Shown: positions 42,517 through 52,988 of the stretch, piece by piece
How positions within the stretch are numbered: position 1 is the stretch's first letter
How the letters are laid out: each line of letters begins with the position of its first letter
Assembly: GCA_963678705.1 (NCBI GenBank)
Contig: OY783209.1
Span: forward strand, 16,368,001 to 16,432,000
Length of the DNA: 64,000 bases
Direction: 5' to 3'
Origin: Panorpa germanica
Lineage: Eukaryota; Arthropoda; Insecta; Mecoptera; Panorpidae
Position numbers and translations under genes: made by a program
The notes under the pieces: model-generated
The model's database searches: none
Told to the model about the DNA's origin: nothing
What the model saw: the letters and a program-made list of their open reading frames with translations, nothing else

Positions 42517-43218
42517 ATGAAGTTTGTAAAGCAAAAACAAACTCTTTCTGTAAAGAATGTAGATAATCAAAGTAATAATTACACTAATAATTCAAAACAT
42601 GGATCACTTTTACCAAACGACATTAGATGCATTATTTGTGGACCTTCAAACTGTGGAAAAACTAATGTTATGTTTAATCTGATTGAACATCCAAATGGGT
42701 TGCGATTTAAAAATATATACATTTATTCAAAATCTTTATATCAACCAGAATATAAAATATTACAACAAATTATGAAGAATATTAATGGTATGGGATACTA
42801 TACATACACTGACAATGAAGAGATTATTAGACCTGAAGATGCTAGCCCAAATTCTATATTCATATTTGATGATGTTGCTTGCGATAAACAAAATAATATT
42901 CGAAATTTTTTTAGCATGGGCCGTCATAATTTGATAGACTCTTTCTATTTATGTCAGACTTACAGCAAAATTCCAAAGCAATTAACACGGGATAATACTA
43001 ATTTTATTATATTATTCAAGCAAGATGACTTAAATTTAAAGCATATATATGATGATCATGTTAACTTTGACTTTCCAAGTTTTCTAGAGTTTAAACAAGT
43101 TTGTAATTTATGTTGGGATTCAAATAAATATTCCTTTATGGTAATAGATAAAAATAGTGACTTAAATAAAGGGCGATACAGAAAAGGATTTGATATGTTT
43201 TTAGATATAACCAAGTAA
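42517..43218 (+). CDS. Polinton packaging ATPase (FtsK/HerA, A32-like)
   Basis: An intact 233-codon frame starts MKFVKQKQTL. The Walker A is GPSNCGKT (42-49) and the Walker B is SIFIFDDV (113-120, D118-D119), followed by FSMGRHNLIDSFYLCQTYSKIP, a typical sensor-like region of the A32-type genome-packaging ATPases. It would pump DNA into capsids. It is divergently oriented from the PLA2-like gene, with 89 bp between their starts (42428-42516). That AT-rich gap probably holds both promoters. Confidence 0.92.
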   Translation: MKFVKQKQTLSVKNVDNQSNNYTNNSKHGSLLPNDIRCIICGPSNCGKTNVMFNLIEHPNGLRFKNIYIYSKSLYQPEYKILQQIMKNINGMGYYTYTDNEEIIRPEDASPNSIFIFDDVACDKQNNIRNFFSMGRHNLIDSFYLCQTYSKIPKQLTRDNTNFIILFKQDDLNLKHIYDDHVNFDFPSFLEFKQVCNLCWDSNKYSFMVIDKNSDLNKGRYRKGFDMFLDITK

Positions 43219-43289
43219 CCTTTACAATAATAATCAGTGTTGAGGTAACCATCTTCATAATAACATGCATTTATTATCTTAATAAACAT

Positions 43290-43478
43290 TGATTACGTTC
43301 AAATTATGTTCAAATTACATTAATTACGTTCCCATTACGTTGAATTTACGTTCAAATTACATTGATTACGTTCCCATTACGTTGAATTTACGTTCAAATT
43401 ACAGTGATTACGTTCCCATTACGTTTAATTTACGTTCAAATTACGTTCCCATTACGTTGAGTTTACGTTCAAGTTGCA
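43290..43478 (+). repeat. Short tandem repeat, 42-bp period
   Basis: Units of the type ATTACGTTCCCATTACGTTG followed by AATTTACGTTCAAATTACAT repeat about four times, with TTACGTT as an inner motif recurring roughly every 10-15 bp. The array fills the gap between the ATPase and the next gene. The open frame through it exists only because 42 is divisible by three. Confidence 0.88.
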
Positions 43479-43496
43479 TAAAGTTTACATGTAACC

Positions 43497-44768
43497 ATGT
43501 TTAAATCAAAGAAGCGTGCAAAAAGTACTGTGGTTAAAATAAAGACTCCTTTTACCAGATTTAAAAAAAGGAATAGTAAACGTAAAATAATAAGCAATAC
43601 AACTAATGATGAAGATAAAAAATTAACACGCGATATTATTAAATCAAGCGATTCTATAAGACAAAAGTATCTCGCATTAAAACTAGGGGAATCTGAGGCA
43701 CAAAGGTACTTTGACAAACAGCTTGAACCAATAACTACACCACTAAATATACTAGCTAATAAAAGTACTTCCAATATTAAATTAGCGCAACCAATCAAAC
43801 AAGATATTGATACAAAACCGTATGATTTCAAGGTTGAAACAATTAAATCTAAGTTAGATAAAATGTTAAAAGAACCACTAGACACTACATCGACACCAGA
43901 AAATGTATCATTAGCAGGTGAAAAACCAAGTATAACGCAAGAACCAACAATGGAACTTAGTCAGTTAGATGATGAGGTTTTTGAAACAAATGAACCCTTA
44001 GAATATAGTAGAGTACAAGATCCAAACTTATTTAAAACATCTATAGAACTGTCTGAAGTTGAAGAAAATCTTAAAAAACAAGTTGATAAATACGCCTTTC
44101 AATATTTAATTGATTTTAATAGACGAGAAGGTGATCCAAGTATATTTGATCATACATTTGGTATAAATTTAGAAGATGGTAATTTAATATTAGGAAAAAC
44201 ACTGGTTACGTTTGATAAAGAGGGTATTATAATAGGAAATAAAAAATATAAGTCATCCCCCGGATTATATGAATTGCTTTTTAAAATAGATCAAAGCACA
44301 AATATTTATAGTGAGGAAGATTTAGAGGATTATAAAACAATTTTAACTGATACAAATGCACATAGAGCATTATATTTACCTAGTGGTAAAATTAAATCTA
44401 ACAAAGGTATAAAATATAAAAAAATTATATCGCTATTATTTCCTCCTCAAACAAAATTAAGTGCCCCAGCGTCTTCAACACCATATTCTTCAGAAAGATT
44501 ACAAAACGTTCGATCAAGACTTTTGCAGCATACGTCCTCAGTTGGTTTACAAAATAATAAACGTTTAGGAGGTGGCTTAAGTAATTTAATACCAAACTTT
44601 ATGACTTTAAACAATAATCAATAGGATTTCATTTACTGGGATGACCAAAATGAATTAGTTGAAAAATTACGACTACTTATTAGTTCAAAAATGGCGGGCA
44701 ATACATCACATGACAATGAAATTATTTCAATAGTTGAAGAATTAAAAGAAGCTAATATTATTATATAA
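43497..44768 (+). pseudogene. Polinton DUF8207-type protein, interrupted by one stop
   Basis: A basic N-terminus (MFKSKKRAKSTVVKIKTPF...KKRNSKRK) is followed by a variable linker and then a conserved block at about 195-310 (FGINLEDGNLILG, KKYKSSPGLYELLF, LTDTNAHRALYLP). I recall this block as the DUF8207 domain of insect Polinton-borne proteins. TAG at 44622-44624 ends a 375-codon frame, but the same frame stays open for 47 more codons (YWDDQNELVEKLRLL) to TAA at 44766-44768, and homologues end with such a segment. The function is unknown. The basic start suggests a DNA-associated or core protein, by inference. Confidence 0.75.
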
Positions 44769-44824
44769 ATACTTAAACACATTCCCTTCTTTTTCATTAA
44801 TTTATAACTACTCATGTAAGTAAC

Positions 44825-45052
44825 ATGACTATTAACAAATTTGGAGTACATATACATAAGAAAAAAATTACTCGACACGAAACAGTATCAAAAAATGATT
44901 TAATTATTATAGATAGACGTTTAAAAGCTGTATAGAAAGATATTCATGATGCTTATATTAATAACTTTCGAAACTTTATTGAAGTAAATAAAAAAATTGC
45001 AACATTAATTACAGAATTAAAAACAAAACATAGTTTAGATATTAGTTCTTGA
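44825..45052 (+). pseudogene. Small Polinton ORF broken by TAG
   Basis: A 76-codon frame starts MTINKFGVHIHKKK and is interrupted by TAG at 44933-44935, exactly 36 codons in. It then runs on to TGA at 45050-45052 (…IATLITELKTKHSLDISS). The region is densely coding in composition and sits in line between the DUF8207-type gene and the integrase, all on the plus strand. A coiled-coil-like second half is possible. No family is recognised with certainty. Confidence 0.5.
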
Positions 45053-45074
45053 TAAATTTTGTGTAACAATAAGT

Positions 45075-46004
45075 ATGAGCAAAACAAAAATAGGTATAAT
45101 TAATGAGTTACATAAACCTGCACTTAAAAACTATAAGCGTAGACATGTAATCATAAAAGGTCTAAATGATTCTTGGCAAGCTGATTTAGTAGAAATGATT
45201 CCGTATGCAAAAGAAAACAAAGGTTACAAGTATTTACTCACAGTAATTGATATATTTTCTAAATATGCATGGGCAGTTCCAGTAAAATCAAAATCTGCAA
45301 AAGACGTTACTGTTGCATTTGAAAATATTTTATTAAAAAATAAGAATAAGGTTCCGAAAAACTTACCAACAGATAACGGAAAGGAATTTTATAACACTGA
45401 ATTTAAAAAAGTTATAGATTCGTATGATATAAACCATTATAGTACATTTAGTAATATGAAAGCATCGATTGTTGAAAGATTTAATAGAACTCTAAAAAAT
45501 GCCATGTGGAAAGATTTTAGTATAAAAGGCAACTATTATTGGATTAATAACATTGATGCACTTGTTAAGAAATATAATAATACTCATCATTCAACAATTA
45601 ATATGAAGCCATCTCAAGTATCAATAAAAAATGAAAAAAAATTATTAGGAAATGTATACAATAGAATAAAAAGGGTCGGTTTAAGTCGATATAAAGTTGG
45701 AGATTATGTTCGTTTAAGCAAAACCAAATCATTATTTGCAAAAGGGTATACTCCTAACTGGGGTACCGAAATATTTACTATATCAAAAGTACAACTAACT
45801 AATCCAGTCACATATTTACTTAATGATTCTCTTGGCCAATCAATTGCAGGCGCGTTTTACGAACAAGAACTACAAAAAACAAAATATCCAGATATATATC
45901 TAGTTGAGAAAGTTTTACAGAAAAAAGGAAAAAGAGTTTTTGTAAAGTGGTTAGGTTTAGATAAATCTCATAACAGTTGGATAGATGCTAAAAATATTGT
46001 ATAA
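45075..46004 (+). CDS. Polinton integrase with C-terminal chromodomain
   Basis: An intact 309-codon frame starts MSKTKIGIIN. The retroviral-type core has the catalytic triad D37 (WQADLVEM), D100 (PTDNGKEFYN) and E134 (SIVERFNRTL). A C-terminal chromodomain-like segment covers about 275-309 (YLVEKVLQKKGKRVFVKWLG, then NSWIDAKNIV). The enzyme joins Polinton ends to target DNA, giving 6-bp duplications, as seen here with CCATGG. The chromodomain may direct insertion to marked chromatin. The usual zinc-binding N-terminus is not evident, so the start may be shortened, but the core is complete. Confidence 0.92.
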   Translation: MSKTKIGIINELHKPALKNYKRRHVIIKGLNDSWQADLVEMIPYAKENKGYKYLLTVIDIFSKYAWAVPVKSKSAKDVTVAFENILLKNKNKVPKNLPTDNGKEFYNTEFKKVIDSYDINHYSTFSNMKASIVERFNRTLKNAMWKDFSIKGNYYWINNIDALVKKYNNTHHSTINMKPSQVSIKNEKKLLGNVYNRIKRVGLSRYKVGDYVRLSKTKSLFAKGYTPNWGTEIFTISKVQLTNPVTYLLNDSLGQSIAGAFYEQELQKTKYPDIYLVEKVLQKKGKRVFVKWLGLDKSHNSWIDAKNIV

Positions 46005-46069
46005 CATTTTAAATAAATAAAACTATTGGTTATTATAAATATGTATTTATTTTTACATTAAAAATATAC

Positions 46070-49000
46070 TTATAACAATAAATCGCTCTCACTAAAACTA
46101 TCAAAACCCCAAGGCAAAGTATCGGTACTATTTTTTATAATACACCGTTTATCATCAAAAGGACTTAAAGCAATTTTTGTTTGCTTAATAGAGTACACAT
46201 TATGCAATTTTGAAACTATTCCTCTTTGAGTACAGTTTTTTTCATTTAAAGTTCTTAAACAATTTTCATAATCTTCAAAAAAAATATGGTTTTTTACTAC
46301 ACTTGTCTTTATTCCTTTTATTTTTTTTATAATATCATTATTATTAACTTTTATTGTATACATTTTCGATCTTAGTCCTATAAAGTGAGTCATAATTTTA
46401 CCGTTATTTTCATCCTTCATTAAACCCAATACCTTTTTATTAACACGGGGAATATTATATTGATTATTTTCTTTATAATCACTTGTATCAAACTTATTTA
46501 TATCCCGTTTTATAGTTTCATAAATATCTGATGTAATAATTTCATATATTAACGAGTCAGTATCAATATATAATAACTTTAAATTATTATTAAAAAATTC
46601 TTTTTGCATATAATTATAATGAAAATCATACATTACTGTTTTAGATAAATCTAATATTGAAAAGCCAACATATATACGTTTATTAAATGTAATATTAGGT
46701 TTTAATAGTTCAATAGCCACAACATTTTTATTAAAAATTGTTCGGCTATGAAAATTAGGTCGTGCTATTAAACTTTTTACTCCATATCGACCACCCCATT
46801 TTGTTTTTAATTTTATATCACGATGTTTTCTAACATTTTCCATTGTCTTACCAAATACACTATTATTCATTAATTTATACAAGTTTTTTTCAAAATCATT
46901 GGTAGCCATTTTTCTTTTTTCTGTATTTAAATCGATATAGTTTTTTAGCCACAGTGATTAACTAAATTTTAAAACTCGATGTATTTTTGATACTTGCATT
47001 CCTAAATGTATACATTGCTTTAAATTACTATAATGAATTATATATTTCTCCTTATCATATAAAGTAGTTAAAAGTTTTTTATGTTTACTTCCTGGTGCAA
47101 TACAATGCTCAGGACAAAGCGGTAAATCTTTATGGAGATTATGTAAACTTTGAGGATAAGTTAAATCTACTTCTAAAATGTAACCAGTATTGCTAGTTTC
47201 TGACAAATTGCATATAATATTACTTATTTCCAATATTTCCTGGTTGTTTAACCATTTAAAATTTCCATAAGGTAGGAATTGAGACATTGCATGACCGTAT
47301 AAGTTATTAACATCCAAATACATTAAATATTTAGAAGGTAATTCAGGTTTATACTTTTCATTCATGTATTTGTTATTGGCCTCTGCATATCTGTTTGAAC
47401 ATTGACTTATACCACCTCTGATACCCTTCTCTATAAATAGCCACATATTTATATCAGTAAACAATTCAAGTTTAATTTTTGTAATTTTTAACATAGAATC
47501 CCATGCTAAGCTAGGAGCAGAAACATAATGCACTGGATCTAATTTGTACGTCTCTAAACAATTATCTCGAAAATTTTCAAATATGTCGCAAAGTAATAAC
47601 ACATCGGTTTTTAAGTACAAATCGGAATATTCACCTAGTGTTTTAATATGAAATGTATTCCATACATCTTGTGCATGTTTGTAATCTACATCAGATAAGT
47701 TACTATCATTTAATAAATTAAAAAAATTATCCTGAGGTGGTAAAGCTGTGTCATTTAACTTTTCCCAGGAATTTATATAATCATAAGGAAATACACCTTT
47801 TTTACTTAACAAACTAAATTTTTCGTTGCTTAACATGTTAAATTCTGATTTTAAAATTTTAAGTTTATTATTTGGTAAATATGATGCCAAATTATTTAAA
47901 GAACTAGCCATAAATCGATATGAATCAATAAATCTTAATGAAATATTAGTTCCATACACATATTTCGTAAATGAAATATATTTTTCTTTATTAATTGGTA
48001 GCAAAGAAGTTCTTCCACTTATTCCAGTAGCTAAATCAATTATTATAAAATGTGAATCATAAGATGATAAATTGTGAAAAATGATTGGAATCACATAACT
48101 TTCATTATAATTTAAATTACATTTATTATGAGCTGGTTCTCTATAATTTCCTGTTAAATGACAATGATTTCGAACACGGGCTTGTTGCAACGGTTTTTCA
48201 CATATATGACAATTTATTGCATTTAAATATTCCATCTTTTGTTGAGCCGTCAATGTTTTCATTGGTAATACATTTTTTATTATATCCTCAACATTATAAG
48301 CAATCTCTTTTAATTCATTTACAAACCACTGAACGCAATCTTCACCACGATAACTATTATAATAAGATTTAGAGTCATCATATGAATATTTTACATAATA
48401 TCCAACGCTATGTGCAATATGTGTTTGATATACCCCCTTGGTTTCAATATTTGTCACATTACTATCCAATATACTTTCAAAGTCTGCATAAATAACACAT
48501 GCATTTCTAATTTTTCTCTTAAAGTTTTTAAACTCAAGTATATTAGAATTTTCAACTGGCATTATCGGTTTAACTGGTCTTAGTCCTAATCCAACGCAGT
48601 CTTGTAAATGTTCCTTAAACTTGCACTCATCTCTAAAGAAATGTAAACATCGATCACATATAAATTTCTTACAATTTGTTTTTGAAAGTTGATTACTAAC
48701 AAGTCTTGATAAATTCTTTATCCAACAAAAATGAAATTTTATTTTATTGTCGCATTCCTCATTATTACTTTCAACAACATCTTCTTCATCCTCTTCTTCT
48801 TCTTCTTCTTCAAATTCATAATCACTTTGAATCATTAATAAATGAATATGTTTACTTTCATATATTCTACTAACATATGCAGGAATAGTTACAAATGTTT
48901 TCTTGCTCTTTTTTAAAATATACACATTTATTGATATATTATTTAGTTTTTTAAATTTTAAAACTTGTGATAACGTCATTGGAAATTTAATACCATTTAA

Positions 49001-49864
49001 ATTAAGACAATTTATATATTTCTTATAAGACGATACTCTCTCGCCATGAATTTTTGACGGATAAAGTGCAGATAATACTGCCCATACAAAACATTTATCA
49101 TCTTCATTCTGAACATTTATTACAGCCTTTTTTTGTTTTATTTCAACTGGTAAATCAATGAATGATGAACCATAAAATGGAACAAATTGATTTATATTTA
49201 CTATCATATTCACTATTTTATATAGAGCCCATCCACTTTGATTTTCTTGAAAAGTTTCTAAATCTTTTAATACAACATCAATAACATTTTCCTTATACCA
49301 ATGTTTTAAGTCTGTTGATACAAAAATTTCATTATTTTTAGTATTAAAATATTTGTATTCAAATATATGTTCTTCTTCTTTAGCTGATGGTAAAACAAAT
49401 TCACCACAAAATATTACGTTTACTTTTCAAGCACTATATTTTTCTAAAGCATTTTTAATTCTAGATGCAAACATATAAAATGCATCGTTCAAAAATTGTA
49501 ATGGATCAATGTGACTTAAATTAATTAACACTCCTGTTCTAACACGTCCTTTAAATGATGAATTTATTTCCTGCCATTTAATCCGATCACTACGTTTTAA
49601 ACTATTTATAGTTCCTCCTCCAACTTTTTGTTTATTTTCTAATAATGTTTGAAAATATTTTAAGACACTTATATTGCTTTCAATGCCTCGCTTATATCCA
49701 ACTGAATAGGTATTTTTATTATTTTTTAATAACTTATTTAACAACTTTATATTTATTTTATTATAATCAGACCACTTTTTCCACTGAATACTTAAATAAT
49801 TTGAACTATTCAAATGTTCAATAATTGTTCTCATATGCTTAATAATCTTACAACCGTTATCCAT
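46070..49864 (-). pseudogene. Polinton DNA polymerase B with two nonsense codons
   Basis: The gene spans about 1,265 codons. The N-terminal region 49427-49864 (GRVRTGVLINLSHIDPLQFL) ends at TGA 49427-49429. The frame stays open through 49213 and on to TAA at 46958-46960, then open again to 46070. The exonuclease motifs are YADFES and NLSSYDSHF. The polymerase motifs are DVNNLYGHAMSQ (A), [15 protein letters not shown] (B) and [10 protein letters not shown] (C), as in protein-primed family B enzymes. An acidic run of Glu/Asp lies near 48790. It would replicate the element. The two stops are the only breaks, so inactivation looks recent. Confidence 0.93.
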
Positions 49865-49971
49865 TGTAACTTATATATTTCAGTTATAAAATCAAAATAT
49901 AAATCACAATTGTTTTTAAAAGTTCATTTATTTATATAATTTTACATAAAAAATATGCATTAACCACTATG

Positions 49972-50187
49972 TTATACTTTTACAATTTCGTCATCAGAGT
50001 CTAACACTTCTACAATTTCATCGTCAGAGTCTAATATTTCAATAACTTCATTATCATCGTCTAATAATTCTATGATTTCCACATCAGAATCTTCTTCCTG
50101 TATTTCAATTTCTTCGTGACCTATTATTATTTCATCAGCATAACTCTTAATAATTTTCTCGTATGTCTTCTTTTCTTCATCCGTCAT
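49972..50187 (-). CDS. Small acidic protein with tandem SIM-like repeats
   Basis: A 71-codon frame starts MTDEEKKTYEK. Its second half repeats hydrophobic quartets followed by acidic runs: VEIIELLDDD (36-45), VIEILDSDDE (48-57), IVEVLDSDDE (58-67) and IVKV at the end. The 10-residue period comes from a 30-bp DNA repeat. Each unit fits the SUMO-interacting-motif pattern of V/I-rich core plus Asp/Ser/Glu flank. The frame is open further upstream except for TAA at 50212-50214, so the original protein may have been longer (…GDIRVGIDSEDRYYVQDITDD…). No family is recognised. SUMO binding is inference. Confidence 0.55.
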   Translation of the reverse strand: MTDEEKKTYEKIIKSYADEIIIGHEEIEIQEEDSDVEIIELLDDDNEVIEILDSDDEIVEVLDSDDEIVKV

Positions 50188-50541
50188 ATCCTCTGAATCA
50201 CAGTCATCTATTTAAAAATCGTCAGTTATATCCTGCACATAATATCTATCTTCACTGTCAATGCCGACGCGTATATCCCCCGAATCCAATAACCATGTTA
50301 CGCCTGGAATATTCTTAAGTCCGTTCACACTATTAAACTTTAGCTTGAACTAAGAAAACATTACTCTGTAATTACAGCTCAACATCATCTCTATTTAAAT
50401 GACATTTATGCGTTAATTTACCATCTCTACCACTCCATATTAAATACCACCTCCAACAACAGAATCTCCTTACATATGCATACATACATAAAAATGCATA
50501 AGTGGGAATATATATTAACGTCATCATCCACAGGCACATCG
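50188..50541 (-). other. Polinton right subterminal region
   Basis: Between the acidic ORF and the right TIR there is an upstream open extension of that ORF (to about 50340), interrupted by TAA at 50212-50214, and otherwise no gene that I can support. Confidence 0.45.
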
Positions 50542-50979
50542 AGGATACGAACATAAACGATTGGCTTCCGGAAATTGACGAAGAATGCAATAATTACGGC
50601 CATATCTTCTACACCAATACCAACACATGCATAATTATTAATATCGCTCTTCTACACCAATACCAACACACACATAATTATTATTATCGCTATCTCACTC
50701 TTTCATATTACTGCTTTCTCACTCATATCCTAGGATATTAAAGAGACTGTACCTAGAGATAAAGTCTGTAATGAGGTCATCATCTTCTAAACCAATAGCA
50801 ATACATCCTATACATGGCATTAGATCATATGACCTATATGCCCCCCACCCTTACCCCCTTTTACATTCTTTCAAGTATAGTCACGCCCCCTCTGCATATC
50901 GTAACCTAAATGCATCCCCACCCCAATAATTTTCAACTCAACTTCAAAACTGTCCTAAAACCCGCTTTGTAACACTACT
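50542..50979 (-). repeat. Right terminal inverted repeat of the Polinton
   Basis: It matches the left TIR in inverted orientation. It is about 40 bp longer because a segment containing TTGGTATTGGTGTAGAAGA is duplicated in tandem near 50620-50690. It ends ...AACACTACT, followed by the CCATGG duplicate. Confidence 0.9.
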
Positions 50980-50985
50980 CCATGG

Positions 50986-52370
50986 CATTGCTCCATAAAG
51001 TTTCACGAGATTCAAACGAGCTTTATAAATGAATTGCCATTCGACAAACCTAGTGTATTGCGCGTCATTTATAAAATGAAAGCTAGCCTGGTGTTTTGAG
51101 ACGCATTCCATTGTTTTACCCTGGCTTTTCAGTTTATGTAGAGTTTTTGTATGTTGCTTTCTGTCAATAGTTCGGAGTATTTTCATAGTGTTACAACGTT
51201 GGGGTTCTCTGATAAAGGTTTCACCGTGGTTTAGAGAAACACCCTCGGTTGTCAAGTTCCAATTTACCGTTATGCGTCTTGATGCCATTCTCGCTCTCGT
51301 CCAGGTGTTGGCTGTTGATGTTTCTGGAGCCCTAAATATTCCTTCTATCTCGCCTGATAGGTTAGTACCTTTATCTTCGTTTGAAGGTAAAGCGCGAAGT
51401 CTGCTGATATACGTGTCAGTAAGTTCTTTCATTGCCAATTTGGATATAATGGTGTCTTTAGATGTTAGAAGCTTGTATGCATTATCAATGAGTAATATGT
51501 TACTATCCGCTGCTGTTTTTGGAATTCCGATACAACCCTGTCTCGAGTAGCCATATAGATAGTTGGAGGATGCTTTTTGCGGAATATATAGTGACTTTTT
51601 GATAAGTGGCCTCATCTTATTGTCCAGTTGTTCCCACATGGTCTTGGTGGAAGAACCAACTCGCATTAAGAAATTACATGCAGGGTACATGAATGTTTTA
51701 AAGCATTAGCAGTTTACATGACATGATGTTTTGGCCAATTGCAGCGATGGCTTTGGTGTCAGTGTTTCTTGGTAGTATATTAAAGCCAACAGGGGCGTCT
51801 AATGATCTCTCAATGTCATCCTCTTTCAAGTTACGTATATTGGTATTATTGATGTTAAATCAAGGTGGAGAATTTGAGGCATTAAATTGCATAGCTAAAC
51901 ATTTCTTAGGGTTAATAAGGAGCCCTACACGTTTTGCTAGCATGCTTGTTTTGTCAATAAGTTCTTGTAACTGAATGTTGTTGTTACCAATAAGGATGAC
52001 GTCGTCTGCGTACGCAATGACCCTATGCTCAAGATTTGAGCCTTGTAGCTGACGTATTATAGAATCAATTGCGATGTTAAATAGTAAGCCACTCAGTGAG
52101 CAACCCTGTTTTATTCTGCTGTTTAAATTTATTGGTTCTGTATATCCGTTTGCTGTTAGAACTCTAGTTGTATTATTTAGGTAGATATCTTCAATAATAC
52201 TTACGAAGGTGTTACAAGCACCTGCAGCAGCCAATACATTTAATAATGCTTTATGTGGTATTGACCCGAATGCGTTAGCAAAGTCAATCCATCCAATGCA
52301 TGTTTTGTTGACTTTCGATGATTTTCGAGGATTCCAGGGTGACGGTACACGCTTATATTTTAAACAACAG
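50986..52370 (-). pseudogene. B5, segment 2: RT and thumb region
   Basis: B5 resumes after the Polinton. Minus-strand pieces are 50944-51690 (thumb, GCIGIPKTAADSN to GAMPW) and 51860-52234 (RT with RVIAYADDVILIG and SRIKQGCSLSG). A local deletion near 51710 removes a few codons relative to B4. The segment ends at TTAAACAACAG, the BEL insertion point, whose last five bases are duplicated at 55537-55541. Confidence 0.9.
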
Positions 52371-52678
52371 TGTACGAAATAAAACCATGCGAGTAAAATT
52401 TGAATGAATGTTTTATTTAAATATTCAAACTTAAATTAAATTACACTTTTCTTAAATAACTTAATAAATTTCTATTGTACAAAATGGTGGAGAATCGTGA
52501 CACTCCAAGTGTAAAGAACAGAATCTAACAGAATGAACAATCAACTGCCTTGCCATATGCCTGTGGCGTACACTCCAATACTTGTAATGTTGCCCTGTGT
52601 GTAAATTCTACCAGAGACAACAATACTTCACAATATTGAAATGTCACCAGAGACATATCTTATGTTCTGCACTGAACA
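52371..52678 (-). repeat. BEL 3' LTR
   Basis: 308 bp with TG...CA ends (TGTACGAAAT to CTGAACA as read on the plus strand). Three mismatches separate it from the other LTR. Confidence 0.93.
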
Positions 52679-52988
52679 TAAATTGCGGGCCAGGAAAAAA
52701 TAGATGATCTCACAACCATTTTCAAATTTATACAAATACATAAATACATAGTACATAAAATACATAAATACATAATATTATAAACTTCTTAATTCAATGG
52801 TAGTCTACATTATTGTGTGAAAATAATATAAAACAAAATAATAACTATCCTAAATATAACAGAAATCGTAATTATCATTATAGCATACAATATCATTAGC
52901 ATAATGGACACAACAATCATCAAATAGTAACAATAATATTAACTAGCCAAAAATGTTTCAGTTTAATGATGTTAGAAAATTCTTTAAA

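Larger units (their letters stand above)
36075..50979. mobile_element. Polinton/Maverick DNA transposon, 14,905 bp
   Basis: Terminal inverted repeats of about 400 bp start AGTAGTGTTACAAAG, with the 5'-AG end typical of Polintons. They are flanked by the 6-bp target duplication CCATGG (36069-36074 and 50980-50985). B4 at 27190-27195 shows the single empty site. The gene set is full: PolB, integrase, ATPase, cysteine protease, two capsid proteins, a PLA2-like protein, a DUF8207-type protein and small ORFs. Genes lie on both strands. Apart from a possible frameshift in the 37256-37708 region, the damage is a handful of nonsense codons. Confidence 0.95.

Noticed and set aside
43289-43504. 71-codon ORF with NYINYVPITLNLRS-type repeats
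   Set aside because: It reads through the 42-bp tandem repeat, whose length is divisible by three, so openness is automatic.
46958-49429. Stop-codon reassignment or programmed readthrough in the Polinton
   Set aside because: TAA, TAG and TGA all interrupt different genes, sites lack a common context, and neighbouring elements use all three as normal stops. Mutation is simpler.
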